Positions 35,752 to 44,668 of a DNA stretch of 57,203 bases are shown here, in pieces. The notes under the pieces were generated by a model. It did not search any database and was not told the origin of the DNA. It saw only the letters and a list, made by a program, of their open reading frames with translations. Position numbers and translations under genes: made by a program. Origin of the DNA: an uncultured Pelagibacteraceae bacterium (lineage in GTDB: Bacteria > Pseudomonadota > Alphaproteobacteria > Pelagibacterales > Pelagibacteraceae); assembly GCA_902579105.1 (NCBI GenBank), contig CACHFM010000008.1, positions 1 through 57,203 of the forward strand. Direction: 5' to 3'. Every line of letters begins with the position of its first letter. The first letter of the stretch is position 1.

Positions 35752-36131
35752 ATTATTTTAAACTTACTCCCGCTGATAGATGCGAAGCCACCATCTATGT
35801 GAGATACTTTTTGGTATCCCATATCTTTTAATGATTTTGCTGCTAAAGCTGATCTTACACCTCCCGCACAAAATAAAACAAATTCTTTATCTCGATCTAG
35901 TTGTCCATTTTGAAATACTTCACTATTTGGATCTAAATAAACCTCAAGCATTCCTCTTGGCATATGACTTGCTCCCTCGACTCTGCCACTATTTTCTAGC
36001 TCGTTAATTTCTCTTATATCAATTAAATTACATTTTTTTTCTTGCAGCATCTGATAAGCCTCATCTGAATTAATTGTTTTAATTTCTTTTAAAGACTCAC
36101 TAACTAGACTTTGTAATGATTTAATGGCCAT
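35748..36131 (-). CDS. Rhodanese-domain sulfurtransferase
   Basis: A 127-aa single rhodanese domain from the ATG at 36131 (MAIKSLQS). An ATG 21 bases upstream is possible. LIDIREINELENSGRVEGASHMPRG precedes the active loop FCAGGVRSA with C88 as persulfide carrier. The AGGVRS loop resembles thiosulfate sulfurtransferases. It probably moves sulfane sulfur in the cytoplasm. No partner gene is adjacent. Confidence 0.9.
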   Translation of the reverse strand: MAIKSLQSLVSESLKEIKTINSDEAYQMLQEKKCNLIDIREINELENSGRVEGASHMPRGMLEVYLDPNSEVFQNGQLDRDKEFVLFCAGGVRSALAAKSLKDMGYQKVSHIDGGFASISGSKFKII

Positions 36132-36155
36132 AATATTATAAACGTATAACATATT

Positions 36156-37133
36156 ATGAAAAAAATTTTTATTAAAATTTGTAAGCTATTAGGTTATGAA
36201 ATTTTAGATCAAAATAAATTTTCATCACCGACACTAGAAAAAGAATTAAACGAAGAGCTTTCTGTTTTAAATGAAAAATCAATAGTTTTACCGCTTGGTG
36301 AGGTTAAAGTTACAAAAAAAGTTACTTCAATACTGATTATTTTAAGAATGAATACTGATATTGATATTTGGGATCAAAATAGAAAAAGATTATTTGAGTT
36401 TCCAAAAATTGAATATACTAAAAGATCATTAAATTCACTCATTAAATCGATAAATTATTTTAAAAATAAATATTCAGAAGTAAAAGTTAAAACAATAATC
36501 GTTGATGATAATTCAAATTCTGAAAATATTCAAAAAATTAAAAGTATAATTAAAGATAATGATTTTGAAATGTTAAATTTAGATTATTCCAAATATCAAA
36601 ATAAAATTTCTAAACAAAAAAATAAAGAAACTTTTGCAAATCTTGCTAGCCTTCTTCAAAGCTTTGAAATTGGCAAAGATAATGGAGAAGATTTAATTTA
36701 TTTTATTGAAGATGATTACTTACATTTTGAGCCTATGCTTGAAGAAATGGTGGCATCCTATGAAAGAATTGCATCACAAATCAATAAAGATATTTTTATG
36801 TGCCCGACTGACTATCCTTATTTGTATATGGATAACATAAAAACTAATGTTTTAATTGGAAATAAACGTCATTGGAGAACTGTAGATAAGACACTTTGTA
36901 CTTTTATGACAACAAAAAACTTATTAAATAAATATTGGGACAACTTTTATAAAAATTGTCTTAATAGACATGACCCATTTGAAAAATATTTAAATGAAAT
37001 TTATGCAAAAGAAATTTGTATTTCGCCCATAAAAAGTTTATCACTACATCTCACGAATATTAATTCTAGTTATGGATTGTCACCATTAATAGATTACAAA
37101 AAACTTTGGGAGGAAAACAAAATAAATGATTAA
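36156..37133 (+). CDS. Glycosyltransferase-like (GT-A fold) protein, uncharacterised
   Basis: A 325-aa soluble protein. A nucleotide-sugar-type core is visible: SLIKSINYFKNKYSEVKVKTIIVDDNSN (strand plus DD), then DLIYFIEDDYLHFEPM, a DxD-like acidic motif with an adjacent His. The first 60 residues are unlike standard GT2 proteins, and no membrane helix is seen. The donor and acceptor are unknown. It overlaps bcp by 8 bases and is divergent from the rhodanese gene. Confidence 0.6.
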   Translation: MKKIFIKICKLLGYEILDQNKFSSPTLEKELNEELSVLNEKSIVLPLGEVKVTKKVTSILIILRMNTDIDIWDQNRKRLFEFPKIEYTKRSLNSLIKSINYFKNKYSEVKVKTIIVDDNSNSENIQKIKSIIKDNDFEMLNLDYSKYQNKISKQKNKETFANLASLLQSFEIGKDNGEDLIYFIEDDYLHFEPMLEEMVASYERIASQINKDIFMCPTDYPYLYMDNIKTNVLIGNKRHWRTVDKTLCTFMTTKNLLNKYWDNFYKNCLNRHDPFEKYLNEIYAKEICISPIKSLSLHLTNINSSYGLSPLIDYKKLWEENKIND

Positions 37134-37596
37134 AGAAAAATCAAAAGCTCCAATTTTTAAATTACCATCTACAAATAAAAAAGATTATTCACTCAAAGAT
37201 TCTATCGGTAAATTTGTTATCATTTATTTTTATCCAAAAGACGATACCCCGGGATGTACAATAGAAACAAATGATTTTAATAAATTACTTTCAAAATTTA
37301 AAAAATTAGACTGTGAAGTTTACGGTATTTCTAAAGATAATTTAAAAAGTCACGATAAATTTAGAGATAAATATAAAATAAAATTCGACTTATTAGCTGA
37401 TGAAGAGTTAAAAGTTCTAAAAAAGTATAGGGTTTGGGGTAAAAAAAAATTTATGGGCCGTGAATTTATGGGAATTATAAGAACTACTTTTCTATTAGAT
37501 AAAAAAGGTAAAATAATTAAGATTTGGAATAACGTTAATGTTAAAGACCATGCTAAAGAAGTCTTAGAAACCGTTAAAAATATTGCCAAAAAATAA
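37126..37596 (+). CDS. bcp: BCP/PrxQ-type peroxiredoxin
   Basis: A 156-aa peroxiredoxin. YPKDDTPGCTIETNDF carries the peroxidatic C44. The usual PrxQ resolving Cys five residues later is missing (N49), so it may resolve through C63 (KLDCEVYG) or a partner thiol. It reduces hydroperoxides using thioredoxin or a similar donor. Its stop is followed at once by a strong hairpin. Confidence 0.9.
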   Translation: MIKEKSKAPIFKLPSTNKKDYSLKDSIGKFVIIYFYPKDDTPGCTIETNDFNKLLSKFKKLDCEVYGISKDNLKSHDKFRDKYKIKFDLLADEELKVLKKYRVWGKKKFMGREFMGIIRTTFLLDKKGKIIKIWNNVNVKDHAKEVLETVKNIAKK

Positions 37597-37597
37597 T

Positions 37598-37623
37598 GAG
37601 ACCCTTTATTTAAAAAGGGTCTC
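37598..37623. terminator. 10-bp perfect hairpin after bcp
   Basis: GAGACCCTTT (37598-37607) pairs perfectly with AAAGGGTCTC (37614-37623) around a 6-base loop. It starts 2 bases after the bcp stop. There is no T-run on the plus strand, while the minus strand continues ATTATTTTTT, so it can serve as a terminator in at least that direction. Confidence 0.75.
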
Positions 37624-37664
37624 AAAGGCTAACTTAAAGAGAGATCGTATTAGTTATTTTTTTT

Positions 37665-37711
37665 AAAGAGGCTCTTCGGAGATAACGATATAGAGTTCAA
37701 AGAGCCTCTTT
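37665..37711. terminator. 12-bp perfect hairpin downstream of amtB
   Basis: AAAGAGGCTCTT (37665-37676) pairs perfectly with AAGAGCCTCTTT (37700-37711) around a 23-base loop. It lies 17 bases after the amt stop in that gene's direction. It lacks a clean T-run. A structured 3' end for amt is the simplest reading. Confidence 0.65.
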
Positions 37712-37727
37712 ATTGCGCAAGTTGCAA

Positions 37728-39029
37728 TTAGTCTCGTATTGCGTATGCTATTACACCTGTTTCAGTAACGTCAGTACCTTTAATTTCGGCTTCTTTACTT
37801 AATCTAATACCAAAAGTAGCTTTCATTGCTGACCACACTATGTATGACACTGCAAATACAAAAATGTTAATTGATAGCACACCAATTAGCTGAGCACTAA
37901 AAGATGCATCAGCATTTGTTAGTGGTACTGCTAGTGTTCCCCAAATTCCAGCAAACATGTGAGCCGGAATTGCACCAACAACATCGTCGAGTTTGAAACT
38001 AAATAATAATCTTGTTCCAAATACTACGATCAGTCCACCAATTGCACCAATGAAAATAGCTGCTAAAGGTGTAGGTGCAAGTGGTTCTGCTGTAATAGCA
38101 ACTAGACCACCAATTGCTCCGTTTAACATTTGTATAACATCTGTTTTACCATAAATTAATCTTGTAATTATTGCAGCAGCCATAACACCACCACAAGCAG
38201 CAAGATTAGTATTTATAAATATTCCTGATACAGCTACTGCGTCATCAAAAGTTCCAATAGCTAGTTGTGATCCGCCATTGAATCCAAACCAACCTAACCA
38301 TAAAATGAATACACCAACAGTTACTAGTGGAATTGAAGAGGCAGCAAAAGGTTTCATAGCTTTTGCTTCACCTTTGCTATCAAATCTTCCAGCTCTTGCA
38401 CCTAACAACATAATACCTGCTAGTGCAGCTGCACCACCTGTTGAGTGAACCAATGTTGAACCAGCAAAATCAGAGAAGCCTAGTTCTGCTAACCAGCCTC
38501 CGCCCCATTGCCAACCCATAACGATCGGATAAATTACGCCAGCTAAAATAGCTGCAAATAAGAAAAACGGCCATAGTTTAATTCTTTCAGCCATAGCACC
38601 TGAACAAATTGAAACTGTTGTTGCGCAGAATACCATTTGGAAAAACCAGTCTGAACCATCTGCATAACCTGTATCAACTGCACTTGCATCTGACCAAGGT
38701 GTAAATGTTCCTATGTATCCTCCTTCTGGAATACCATAAGCTAGGTTATAACCAAAAAGCCAAAACATGATTCCTGCTATTGAATATAGCCCGATATTTT
38801 TTGCACAAATTACTGAAACACTTTTTGAAGTTACCATCCCAGATTCTAACATTGCAAAACCTGCTGCCATAAACATGACAAGGAAACCACAAATTAAAAA
38901 TAATAGTGAATTAAATATTGCCTGAACTTCTGCAGAAACTGTTGTTTCTGCCATACCAGCACTACTCATGTTTAATAAAAATATTAAACTAATAAGCGGT
39001 GTGGTAATCTTTTTTATTAATTTTGTCAT
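37728..39029 (-). CDS. amtB: Ammonium transporter Amt
   Basis: A 433-aa Amt/MEP/Rh protein with a signal-like N-terminal helix and eleven further helices. Family blocks seen: GFLVMFMAAGFAMLESGMV, WLFGYNLAYG, STLVHSTGGAAALAG with the pore His, FGFNGGSQLAIG and IPAHMFAGIWGTLAVPL with the second pore His. It imports ammonium across the inner membrane. A perfect AGGAGG ribosome site precedes the ATG. No glnK gene is adjacent, unlike in many bacteria. Confidence 0.95.
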   Translation of the reverse strand: MTKLIKKITTPLISLIFLLNMSSAGMAETTVSAEVQAIFNSLLFLICGFLVMFMAAGFAMLESGMVTSKSVSVICAKNIGLYSIAGIMFWLFGYNLAYGIPEGGYIGTFTPWSDASAVDTGYADGSDWFFQMVFCATTVSICSGAMAERIKLWPFFLFAAILAGVIYPIVMGWQWGGGWLAELGFSDFAGSTLVHSTGGAAALAGIMLLGARAGRFDSKGEAKAMKPFAASSIPLVTVGVFILWLGWFGFNGGSQLAIGTFDDAVAVSGIFINTNLAACGGVMAAAIITRLIYGKTDVIQMLNGAIGGLVAITAEPLAPTPLAAIFIGAIGGLIVVFGTRLLFSFKLDDVVGAIPAHMFAGIWGTLAVPLTNADASFSAQLIGVLSINIFVFAVSYIVWSAMKATFGIRLSKEAEIKGTDVTETGVIAYAIRD

Positions 39030-39122
39030 AAGACCTCCTGTTAAAAGAAAGACTTATAATTTTATTAAATTTAAAAACTAACGCTGATTATGAAAAATTG
39101 GTATGCAGAATTTGCATATAGT

Positions 39123-39159
39123 AACAGCCCTAAACGTTTATAAAAACATTAGGGCTGTT
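39123..39159. terminator. 11-bp perfect hairpin downstream of the HU gene
   Basis: AACAGCCCTAA (39123-39133) pairs perfectly with TTAGGGCTGTT (39149-39159). It lies 11 bases after the HU stop in the minus direction. A T-tract precedes rather than follows the stem on that strand, so it is an atypical terminator or an mRNA 3' stabiliser. It also lies upstream of amt. Confidence 0.7.
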
Positions 39160-39170
39160 AAAAAAAATAA

Positions 39171-39446
39171 TTATTTATTAAATACTTCTTTCAAAGCTTT
39201 TGCTGGTAAGAATTTTACCTTTTGAGAAGCAGCGATCTGTATTTGTTCGCCTGTTCTTGGATTTCTTCCAACTCTAGCTTTTCTCTTAGCAACTTTATAA
39301 GTACCAAACCCAGCAATTTTTACTGAATCATCACCTTTTAGGGCATCTAAAATAGTGTTGGTAATTATATCAAAAGTTCTTTCAGCATCTGCTTTACTCA
39401 TGCTTAATGAGCCTGAAAGCTGTGCAATTAGTTGTTTTTTGTTCAT
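39171..39446 (-). CDS. hup: DNA-binding protein HU
   Basis: A 91-aa HU/IHF-family protein with the normal layout: N-terminal helices (MNKKQLIAQLSGSLSMSK), beta arm GRNPRTGEQIQI and a C-terminal helix (PAKALKEVFNK). It is a homodimeric nucleoid protein. IHF is less likely given the basic arm and the sequence FLPAKALK. It is transcribed from its own 157-base upstream region. Confidence 0.95.
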   Translation of the reverse strand: MNKKQLIAQLSGSLSMSKADAERTFDIITNTILDALKGDDSVKIAGFGTYKVAKRKARVGRNPRTGEQIQIAASQKVKFLPAKALKEVFNK

Positions 39447-39603
39447 TTTAGCTCCGGTTTTGTTGGTTATTTATCATAGTTATCATAAATGTTGATAAAT
39501 CAAGCTTTTTTTTAGTGTATGAAAAATTTTAACACACAATATATAGATAAACCTAAAATAAGTGTTGATTTTACTTATCTTTTGAGTTTTTTTTAATTCT
39601 TAA

Positions 39604-40716
39604 TTAATTAAATATTCCTAGATCCTTTAAGTCATTAAAGGTCGTAAAAAACATCAAAGATAACAATAAAAACATTCCGATTCGAAAAAAACCTTCTTGT
39701 GTTTTTTGAGATAATGGACGACCTAAAATTTTTTCAAAAGCATAAAACATTAAATGTCCACCATCTAGTAATGGTATTGGAAATAAATTAATTAAACCAA
39801 GACTTATGGAAATATAAGCCATTATAGAGATAAAAGGTAATAAACCAATTTCAGCTACTTGGCCTGTAATCTTGGCAATTCTGATTGGACCTCCTAATTG
39901 AGAGCTATCTCCAGTTCCTTTGATCATGGTACCGATATATTTTAGAGAAGATATGCTTACAAAATAAACTTCTTTTACAGAATGGATTAAAGCTTGTGTT
40001 GGTCCTAATTTTACATGATTAATTTCATTATTATATGCACCAAGTTTAATTCCAACAATTCTTTTATTAACTTTGTTTCCCAAATTATCATCACTTAGAA
40101 TTATATTTGGTTTAACTTTTAATAAATATTCTTGATCAAACCGTTCAACTTTAAAATCAATAAATTCACTTGTTGAAGTTGTAATATATTTTGAAACATC
40201 CAGGATGCTATTAACTTTATTGCCATCTATTTCTAAAATAATATCATTTTGTTTAAGACCTCCAATCATTGCAGGGCTATCATTTTGAACTTCATTAATT
40301 ACTGCTGGGGTAAAGTCTTTACCAATAAATGTATAAATTGAAAAAAAAATTACAATTGCTAATAAAAAATTAGCTAAAGGTCCACCAAAAACAATTAGAA
40401 CTCTTTGATATAATGGTTTTAAAACAAATAATTTTTCTTGATCTTCTTTATTGTACTTTTCCAAAATTTTTTCCTGATCAGCTTGGGAAAAAACATTTCG
40501 GTCACCAAAAAACTTCACATAACCACCTAATGGTATCCAGCAAATTTTCCACCTAGTTCCAGATTTATCGTTCCAACCAATTATTTCTTGACCAAAACCA
40601 ATAGAAAAATCAGTAACACCTACTCCATATCTTTTTGCAAAATAGTAATGTCCATATTCATGAACGAAAACCACTACTAAGATTAATACAATAAAAGGAA
40701 TTATATAAGTTAACAT
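39604..40716 (-). CDS. rseP: RseP-type site-2 metalloprotease
   Basis: A 370-aa M50 protease. HEYGH (H19, E20, H23) in the first helix is the zinc motif, a single PDZ domain (about 130-200) follows, and the third zinc ligand is in NLFPIPLLDGGHL near the C-terminus. It cleaves membrane-bound regulators or signal-peptide remnants within the inner membrane. The length fits one-PDZ alphaproteobacterial members. Confidence 0.93.
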   Translation of the reverse strand: MLTYIIPFIVLILVVVFVHEYGHYYFAKRYGVGVTDFSIGFGQEIIGWNDKSGTRWKICWIPLGGYVKFFGDRNVFSQADQEKILEKYNKEDQEKLFVLKPLYQRVLIVFGGPLANFLLAIVIFFSIYTFIGKDFTPAVINEVQNDSPAMIGGLKQNDIILEIDGNKVNSILDVSKYITTSTSEFIDFKVERFDQEYLLKVKPNIILSDDNLGNKVNKRIVGIKLGAYNNEINHVKLGPTQALIHSVKEVYFVSISSLKYIGTMIKGTGDSSQLGGPIRIAKITGQVAEIGLLPFISIMAYISISLGLINLFPIPLLDGGHLMFYAFEKILGRPLSQKTQEGFFRIGMFLLLSLMFFTTFNDLKDLGIFN

Positions 40717-40725
40717 AATTTTATT

Positions 40726-41823
40726 TTAATCGATAATATCATTTAATTTAGTTATTTGACCAATTTTAAATATCAAAGCTTCTTCTTTTGTAAAACCGTA
40801 TTTTTCAGCATTTTCTTTAAATCTAACCGGTGGTTCCATTATAGGCTCAAGAGATAATACAAAAGTACCCCAGTGCATTCCAATTACTTTTTTACTCTTT
40901 AAATCTTTTGCAATTTCAAGAGCTTCCTCTGGATTTGTGTGATAAGCTGATTTATCTTTATAAGGCATTATTGGATAAAAATTGTAAGCTCCAATATTAA
41001 TAAAAGTTAAATCTATTGGACCATACTTGTCACCTAAATCTTTATAAATATTTCCAATACCAGTATCACAGGCAAATAAAAATTTTTTTCCATCGTAATC
41101 AATTAAGAAATTACCCCATAAAGTTTTATTGGTATCTGTTAAACTTCTTTTTGACCAATGTACTGCAGGAAGAAATGTAATTTTTAATTTTTCGTTAACA
41201 ATAATTTCATCATACCAATCCATTTCGTTTACATCTTTATAACCGTTTCTTGTAAAATACTTTCCAAGTTTTAGTGGGAGCATAACCTTTGCATTCTTGT
41301 AAGGAAATCTTCTAATAGTCATCATGTCCTGATGATCATAATGATTATGAGTAAGCAAAAATACATCAACATTAGGAATTTCATTGAGTTTTAATCCTGG
41401 AGGAGTAAATCTTTTTGGACCAAATATAAGAGGTCCTGCATTTTTAGAAAAAACTGGATCTGTTATAATTGTTGTATTTCCTAGTTTAATCAGAAATGTA
41501 GCATGCCCAATCCATGCTATATAATTCTCATTCTTAAATTGTTCTAAATCTGATAAGACTTTACCTTTATCAACAACATGTTCTTTAGGAACTGTCATAT
41601 CAAGTTTCTTTTTTTCTTGGTTAAAAATTTTAAATGACCATTTAAAATTTGAATCTCTTTTAGGGGACCCTTCGGGATTTCTAAATGTTCCGTCGGGCAG
41701 ATGATGATAAGGCATTTTTTCCATTGCTATTGTTACACAGTTATAAATAAAAATTGAAATTAAAATACTTAAAAAATTGCTTACTATAAACCTTTTTATT
41801 TTTTTGACTAATAATTTATTCAT
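40726..41823 (-). CDS. Metallo-beta-lactamase-fold hydrolase, NAPE-PLD/UlaG-like, exported or anchored
   Basis: A 365-aa protein with an N-terminal hydrophobic segment (about 12-32) and an MBL domain: WIGHATFLI, THNHYDHQD (metal motif), FACDTGIG and GMHWGTFVLS. GNTTIITDPVFS and GPKRFTPPG are typical of NAPE-phospholipase-D-like proteins. It probably hydrolyses a phosphodiester or lactone outside the cytoplasm. Nine bases separate its stop from the rseP start. Confidence 0.85.
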   Translation of the reverse strand: MNKLLVKKIKRFIVSNFLSILISIFIYNCVTIAMEKMPYHHLPDGTFRNPEGSPKRDSNFKWSFKIFNQEKKKLDMTVPKEHVVDKGKVLSDLEQFKNENYIAWIGHATFLIKLGNTTIITDPVFSKNAGPLIFGPKRFTPPGLKLNEIPNVDVFLLTHNHYDHQDMMTIRRFPYKNAKVMLPLKLGKYFTRNGYKDVNEMDWYDEIIVNEKLKITFLPAVHWSKRSLTDTNKTLWGNFLIDYDGKKFLFACDTGIGNIYKDLGDKYGPIDLTFINIGAYNFYPIMPYKDKSAYHTNPEEALEIAKDLKSKKVIGMHWGTFVLSLEPIMEPPVRFKENAEKYGFTKEEALIFKIGQITKLNDIID

Positions 41824-41866
41824 TTATTAAAAATCAGTGATATTACTCAATAACAAAAAAAAATAA

Positions 41867-42583
41867 ATGATAAAAATAATAAAAATTTTAAGAGGATTAA
41901 AATTAATTTTTCTTAATTCAATTTATTTTAACACAAAATTAACTGGATTAAATTTATCAATTCTGTTGATAGTTAATATATTTACAAAATACTTTTATTT
42001 AAAAAATAAAAATAATAATATTTCAAATGATTTTTTTAAATATACAAAAAAGTTTAAATTAAGTAGAAACTATTTTAAACATAATTCACCTATTTGGTTT
42101 GAAATTTTTAAAAAAAATAATTTTTTAAAAAAAAAGATAAATATTTTAGAAATAGGTTCTTTTGAGGGTATGTCTTTATTATTTTTTAAAAAATACCTTA
42201 AAACTAAATATATTTATTCAGTCGATTCAATTAAAAATAGAAATCTAATGCAAAATATAAAAAAAATTAATAATATAAAGTTTTTTCACATGACTTCTAA
42301 TAAATTTTTTAAAAAAAAAATTAATATTAAATTTGAAATTATTTACATAGATGGAAGTCACTATGGTTTAGATGTTTACAATGACTTAATTAATGCCGAT
42401 AAATTTTTAAATAAAAATGGTATTCTTTTAATTGACGATTTTTTGTTAGATTTTGCTATTAGAAGAGGTACTTATAAATTTTATGAAGAAGTTATGGGTG
42501 GAGTTTTCATGTTTCTTAAAAAAAAAAATAACTATAAGTTTTTATATGTTGGACATCAATTAATCTTAAAAAAAATACAATAA
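41867..42583 (+). CDS. SAM-dependent methyltransferase (Methyltransf_24-like)
   Basis: A 238-aa, very Lys/Asn/Ile-rich protein. The SAM motif I ILEIGSFEGMS is at about 94-104, followed by SVDSIKN (motif II) and FEIIYIDGSHYGLDVYNDL, a block typical of Methyltransf_24 proteins that act on sugars or peptides. The extremely low GC and poor codon variety set it apart somewhat from neighbours. The substrate is unknown. Confidence 0.78.
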   Translation: MIKIIKILRGLKLIFLNSIYFNTKLTGLNLSILLIVNIFTKYFYLKNKNNNISNDFFKYTKKFKLSRNYFKHNSPIWFEIFKKNNFLKKKINILEIGSFEGMSLLFFKKYLKTKYIYSVDSIKNRNLMQNIKKINNIKFFHMTSNKFFKKKINIKFEIIYIDGSHYGLDVYNDLINADKFLNKNGILLIDDFLLDFAIRRGTYKFYEEVMGGVFMFLKKKNNYKFLYVGHQLILKKIQ

Positions 42584-42612
42584 TATTATTAATTTATATT
42601 TATTGAATGTAA

Positions 42613-43176
42613 TTAAAATTCAATCTTAAACATGGCTTCATTTCTTCTTAAATTAGGTAAAGTAAATGGTCCATTATAGGTGGCTCTAATAGGTTGGCTT
42701 AAAATTAAAATATTATTTTTAATCAATTCTTTCTCTAAAATATCTTTGTGTTTAATAAAATTCTTATCAGTGGTTCTGCCAGAATATACAATGGCAGCAT
42801 AATACCCTCCCTCGACATTAATAACTTGAACATCTTTGTTAGATGGATTTGGTACATTTTTTTTATTAAATTTTGATGGTAAGTAAAATTGCATAGTCAT
42901 ATTTCCATTTTTTTCAATTCTTGTAACAGGTACTGTCATTTTAATTTCTTCATTAGTTTTATTGTTGCCAGTAATGTAATTAAATAATTTTCTAAAACCA
43001 CTGTTTTGGTTATGCTCAATAGTTTCAACTGCTAAACGGTCTGAATATTTTCTAATTTCATAAATCTCGTTTTTTTTTACTATTTCATAATTTGATTCTT
43101 CGTATGCCATTGATTTAGAATAAGAAAAAAAAATTAAAGTGCAAAATAATATAATATAAATAAAGTAGTTTTTCAT
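42613..43176 (-). CDS. SOUL-family heme-binding protein, exported
   Basis: A 187-aa protein with a signal peptide (1-24) and a SOUL/HEBP fold: YEIVKKNEIYEIRKYSDRLAVE, FRKLFNYITGNNKTNEEIKMTVPVTR and FTLPNLRRNEAMFKIEF. SOUL proteins bind heme or related tetrapyrroles. The periplasmic role is unknown. It starts 4 bases after the preceding gene's stop. Confidence 0.88.
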   Translation of the reverse strand: MKNYFIYIILFCTLIFFSYSKSMAYEESNYEIVKKNEIYEIRKYSDRLAVETIEHNQNSGFRKLFNYITGNNKTNEEIKMTVPVTRIEKNGNMTMQFYLPSKFNKKNVPNPSNKDVQVINVEGGYYAAIVYSGRTTDKNFIKHKDILEKELIKNNILILSQPIRATYNGPFTLPNLRRNEAMFKIEF

Positions 43177-43180
43177 TGCA

Positions 43181-43804
43181 CTACATTACTTTATATTCAA
43201 AATTTTGAGTAGTTTCATTAACTTGTAAAAGTTTGGCGCCATTTCTGGTGTGAAATTTTGATGCCATTTCTGTTAGAGGTGAAAGAGTAACTAGTCTGTT
43301 TAAGTGATTAGATTTCTTTATCTTTTTATAAACTTCTTTAACTATTAATTTACCACCACCCTTTTTTTTTGACCACACAGTATATGCAATTGCAATTTTT
43401 CCTATATTTTGATCTCTCATAGCGCTTTGTAAAAAAGCATCAGTACTTAATTTCTCTAATTCTTCAACACTTTTTGGTATTTCGTTAGTATATGCAAAAC
43501 ACATTACTGCATGAATTTCTCCTTTATACTTAACACCATAAATCTTACGACCATATCCAGTTCTAAAATCATTATCTAATTCAGGTCTTACAGGGTCTTC
43601 TAAGGGGTTACATTTTTTAAGCTCAACTAATTCTGCACCCTTAACCCATCCAAAAATATTATCAATATTTTTGTAAATAATTTGCTTATTTTTTCGAATT
43701 CTAGCTTTAATTCTAGGTTTAAATTTTTTATTGCTTTTAGAATTTCTGTTTTTTAAATATTTTGAAACTAATTTTTTTTTTACAGCTTTAAATACTTCTA
43801 TCAT
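43181..43804 (-). CDS. Uncharacterised protein, possibly GNAT-like
   Basis: A 207-aa protein with a highly basic first 45 residues (KKKLVSKYLKNRNSKSNKKFKPRIKARIRKNK broken by few others) and a mixed alpha/beta C-terminal domain. IAIAYTVWSKKKGGGKLIVKEVYKKIKK followed by LVTLSPLTEMASKFHTRNGAKLL resembles the acetyl-CoA binding and last strand-helix of a GNAT fold. That similarity is weak. It is co-directional with the SOUL gene. Confidence 0.6.
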   Translation of the reverse strand: MIEVFKAVKKKLVSKYLKNRNSKSNKKFKPRIKARIRKNKQIIYKNIDNIFGWVKGAELVELKKCNPLEDPVRPELDNDFRTGYGRKIYGVKYKGEIHAVMCFAYTNEIPKSVEELEKLSTDAFLQSAMRDQNIGKIAIAYTVWSKKKGGGKLIVKEVYKKIKKSNHLNRLVTLSPLTEMASKFHTRNGAKLLQVNETTQNFEYKVM

Positions 43805-43870
43805 ATTAAAAATCTTTTTATTTTAAATTATTAATAAAATTAATTAAAATTGAATAATTGTCACATGAAT

Positions 43871-44617
43871 TTATATTAAAAAATCATAAATTAATTTTGT
43901 GCTAGAAATTAAAATCAATATATAAATAATATTATAAAATAATTTTTCATCTATTATTTTAAGAATACGATATCCGATATAAATTCCAATAAATGCTAAT
44001 GGAAATAACATCACTGATTGCTTAAATGTTTCTAAATTAACCATTGATAATTTTATATAAAATGGAAGTTTAATTAAATTAACAAATGTAAAAAAAATTA
44101 CTCTTGTACCAACATAAACTTCTTTTTTCATTCTCAGTGGCAACAAATATATACTGGTTGGTGTACCACCAGCATGAACACAAAAACTAGTAAATCCTGC
44201 AATCGTTGAACAAATTCCACCTTTAATTAAATTTTTTTTAGCTTTTATGTCTTTATCTTTTTTAAATAAAAAATAATGACCAGCAAATAAAAAACCCATT
44301 ATACCAACAATAATTTTTAAAAAATCTTCTGAAAAATATGAAAAAGTTAATGAACCAATAAAAATTCCTATTCCAGCAAATGGAACTATCAATTTTAAAG
44401 TGCTTAAATCAAATTCTTTTCTAAACCTATAAACTGCGATCAAGTCAGAAAATATAAGAATTGGTAAAATTATTGCTAAAGCTTGACTTAAAGGCATTAC
44501 TAAAGTCATTAAAGGAACCGAAATTAATGAAATAGATCCACCTAAACCTGATTTTGCTATTCCATATAATAATATTGCTGGGACAACAGTTAATAAAAAA
44601 ATTAAGTTTATTTCCAT
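43871..44617 (-). CDS. TauE/SafE-family permease (second copy)
   Basis: A 248-aa membrane protein with eight predicted helices and the family glycine motifs (YGIAKSGLGGSISLISVP; GFTSFCVHAGGTPTSIYLLP). It is shorter than the 362-aa member beside aprAB and only distantly similar, so it probably carries another anion or sulfonate. No sulfur genes are adjacent. Confidence 0.85.
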   Translation of the reverse strand: MEINLIFLLTVVPAILLYGIAKSGLGGSISLISVPLMTLVMPLSQALAIILPILIFSDLIAVYRFRKEFDLSTLKLIVPFAGIGIFIGSLTFSYFSEDFLKIIVGIMGFLFAGHYFLFKKDKDIKAKKNLIKGGICSTIAGFTSFCVHAGGTPTSIYLLPLRMKKEVYVGTRVIFFTFVNLIKLPFYIKLSMVNLETFKQSVMLFPLAFIGIYIGYRILKIIDEKLFYNIIYILILISSTKLIYDFLI

Positions 44618-44668
44618 TTTTTAATAATTTACGTTTTAAATATTAAGTTATTTTATTATGACTTTTGT

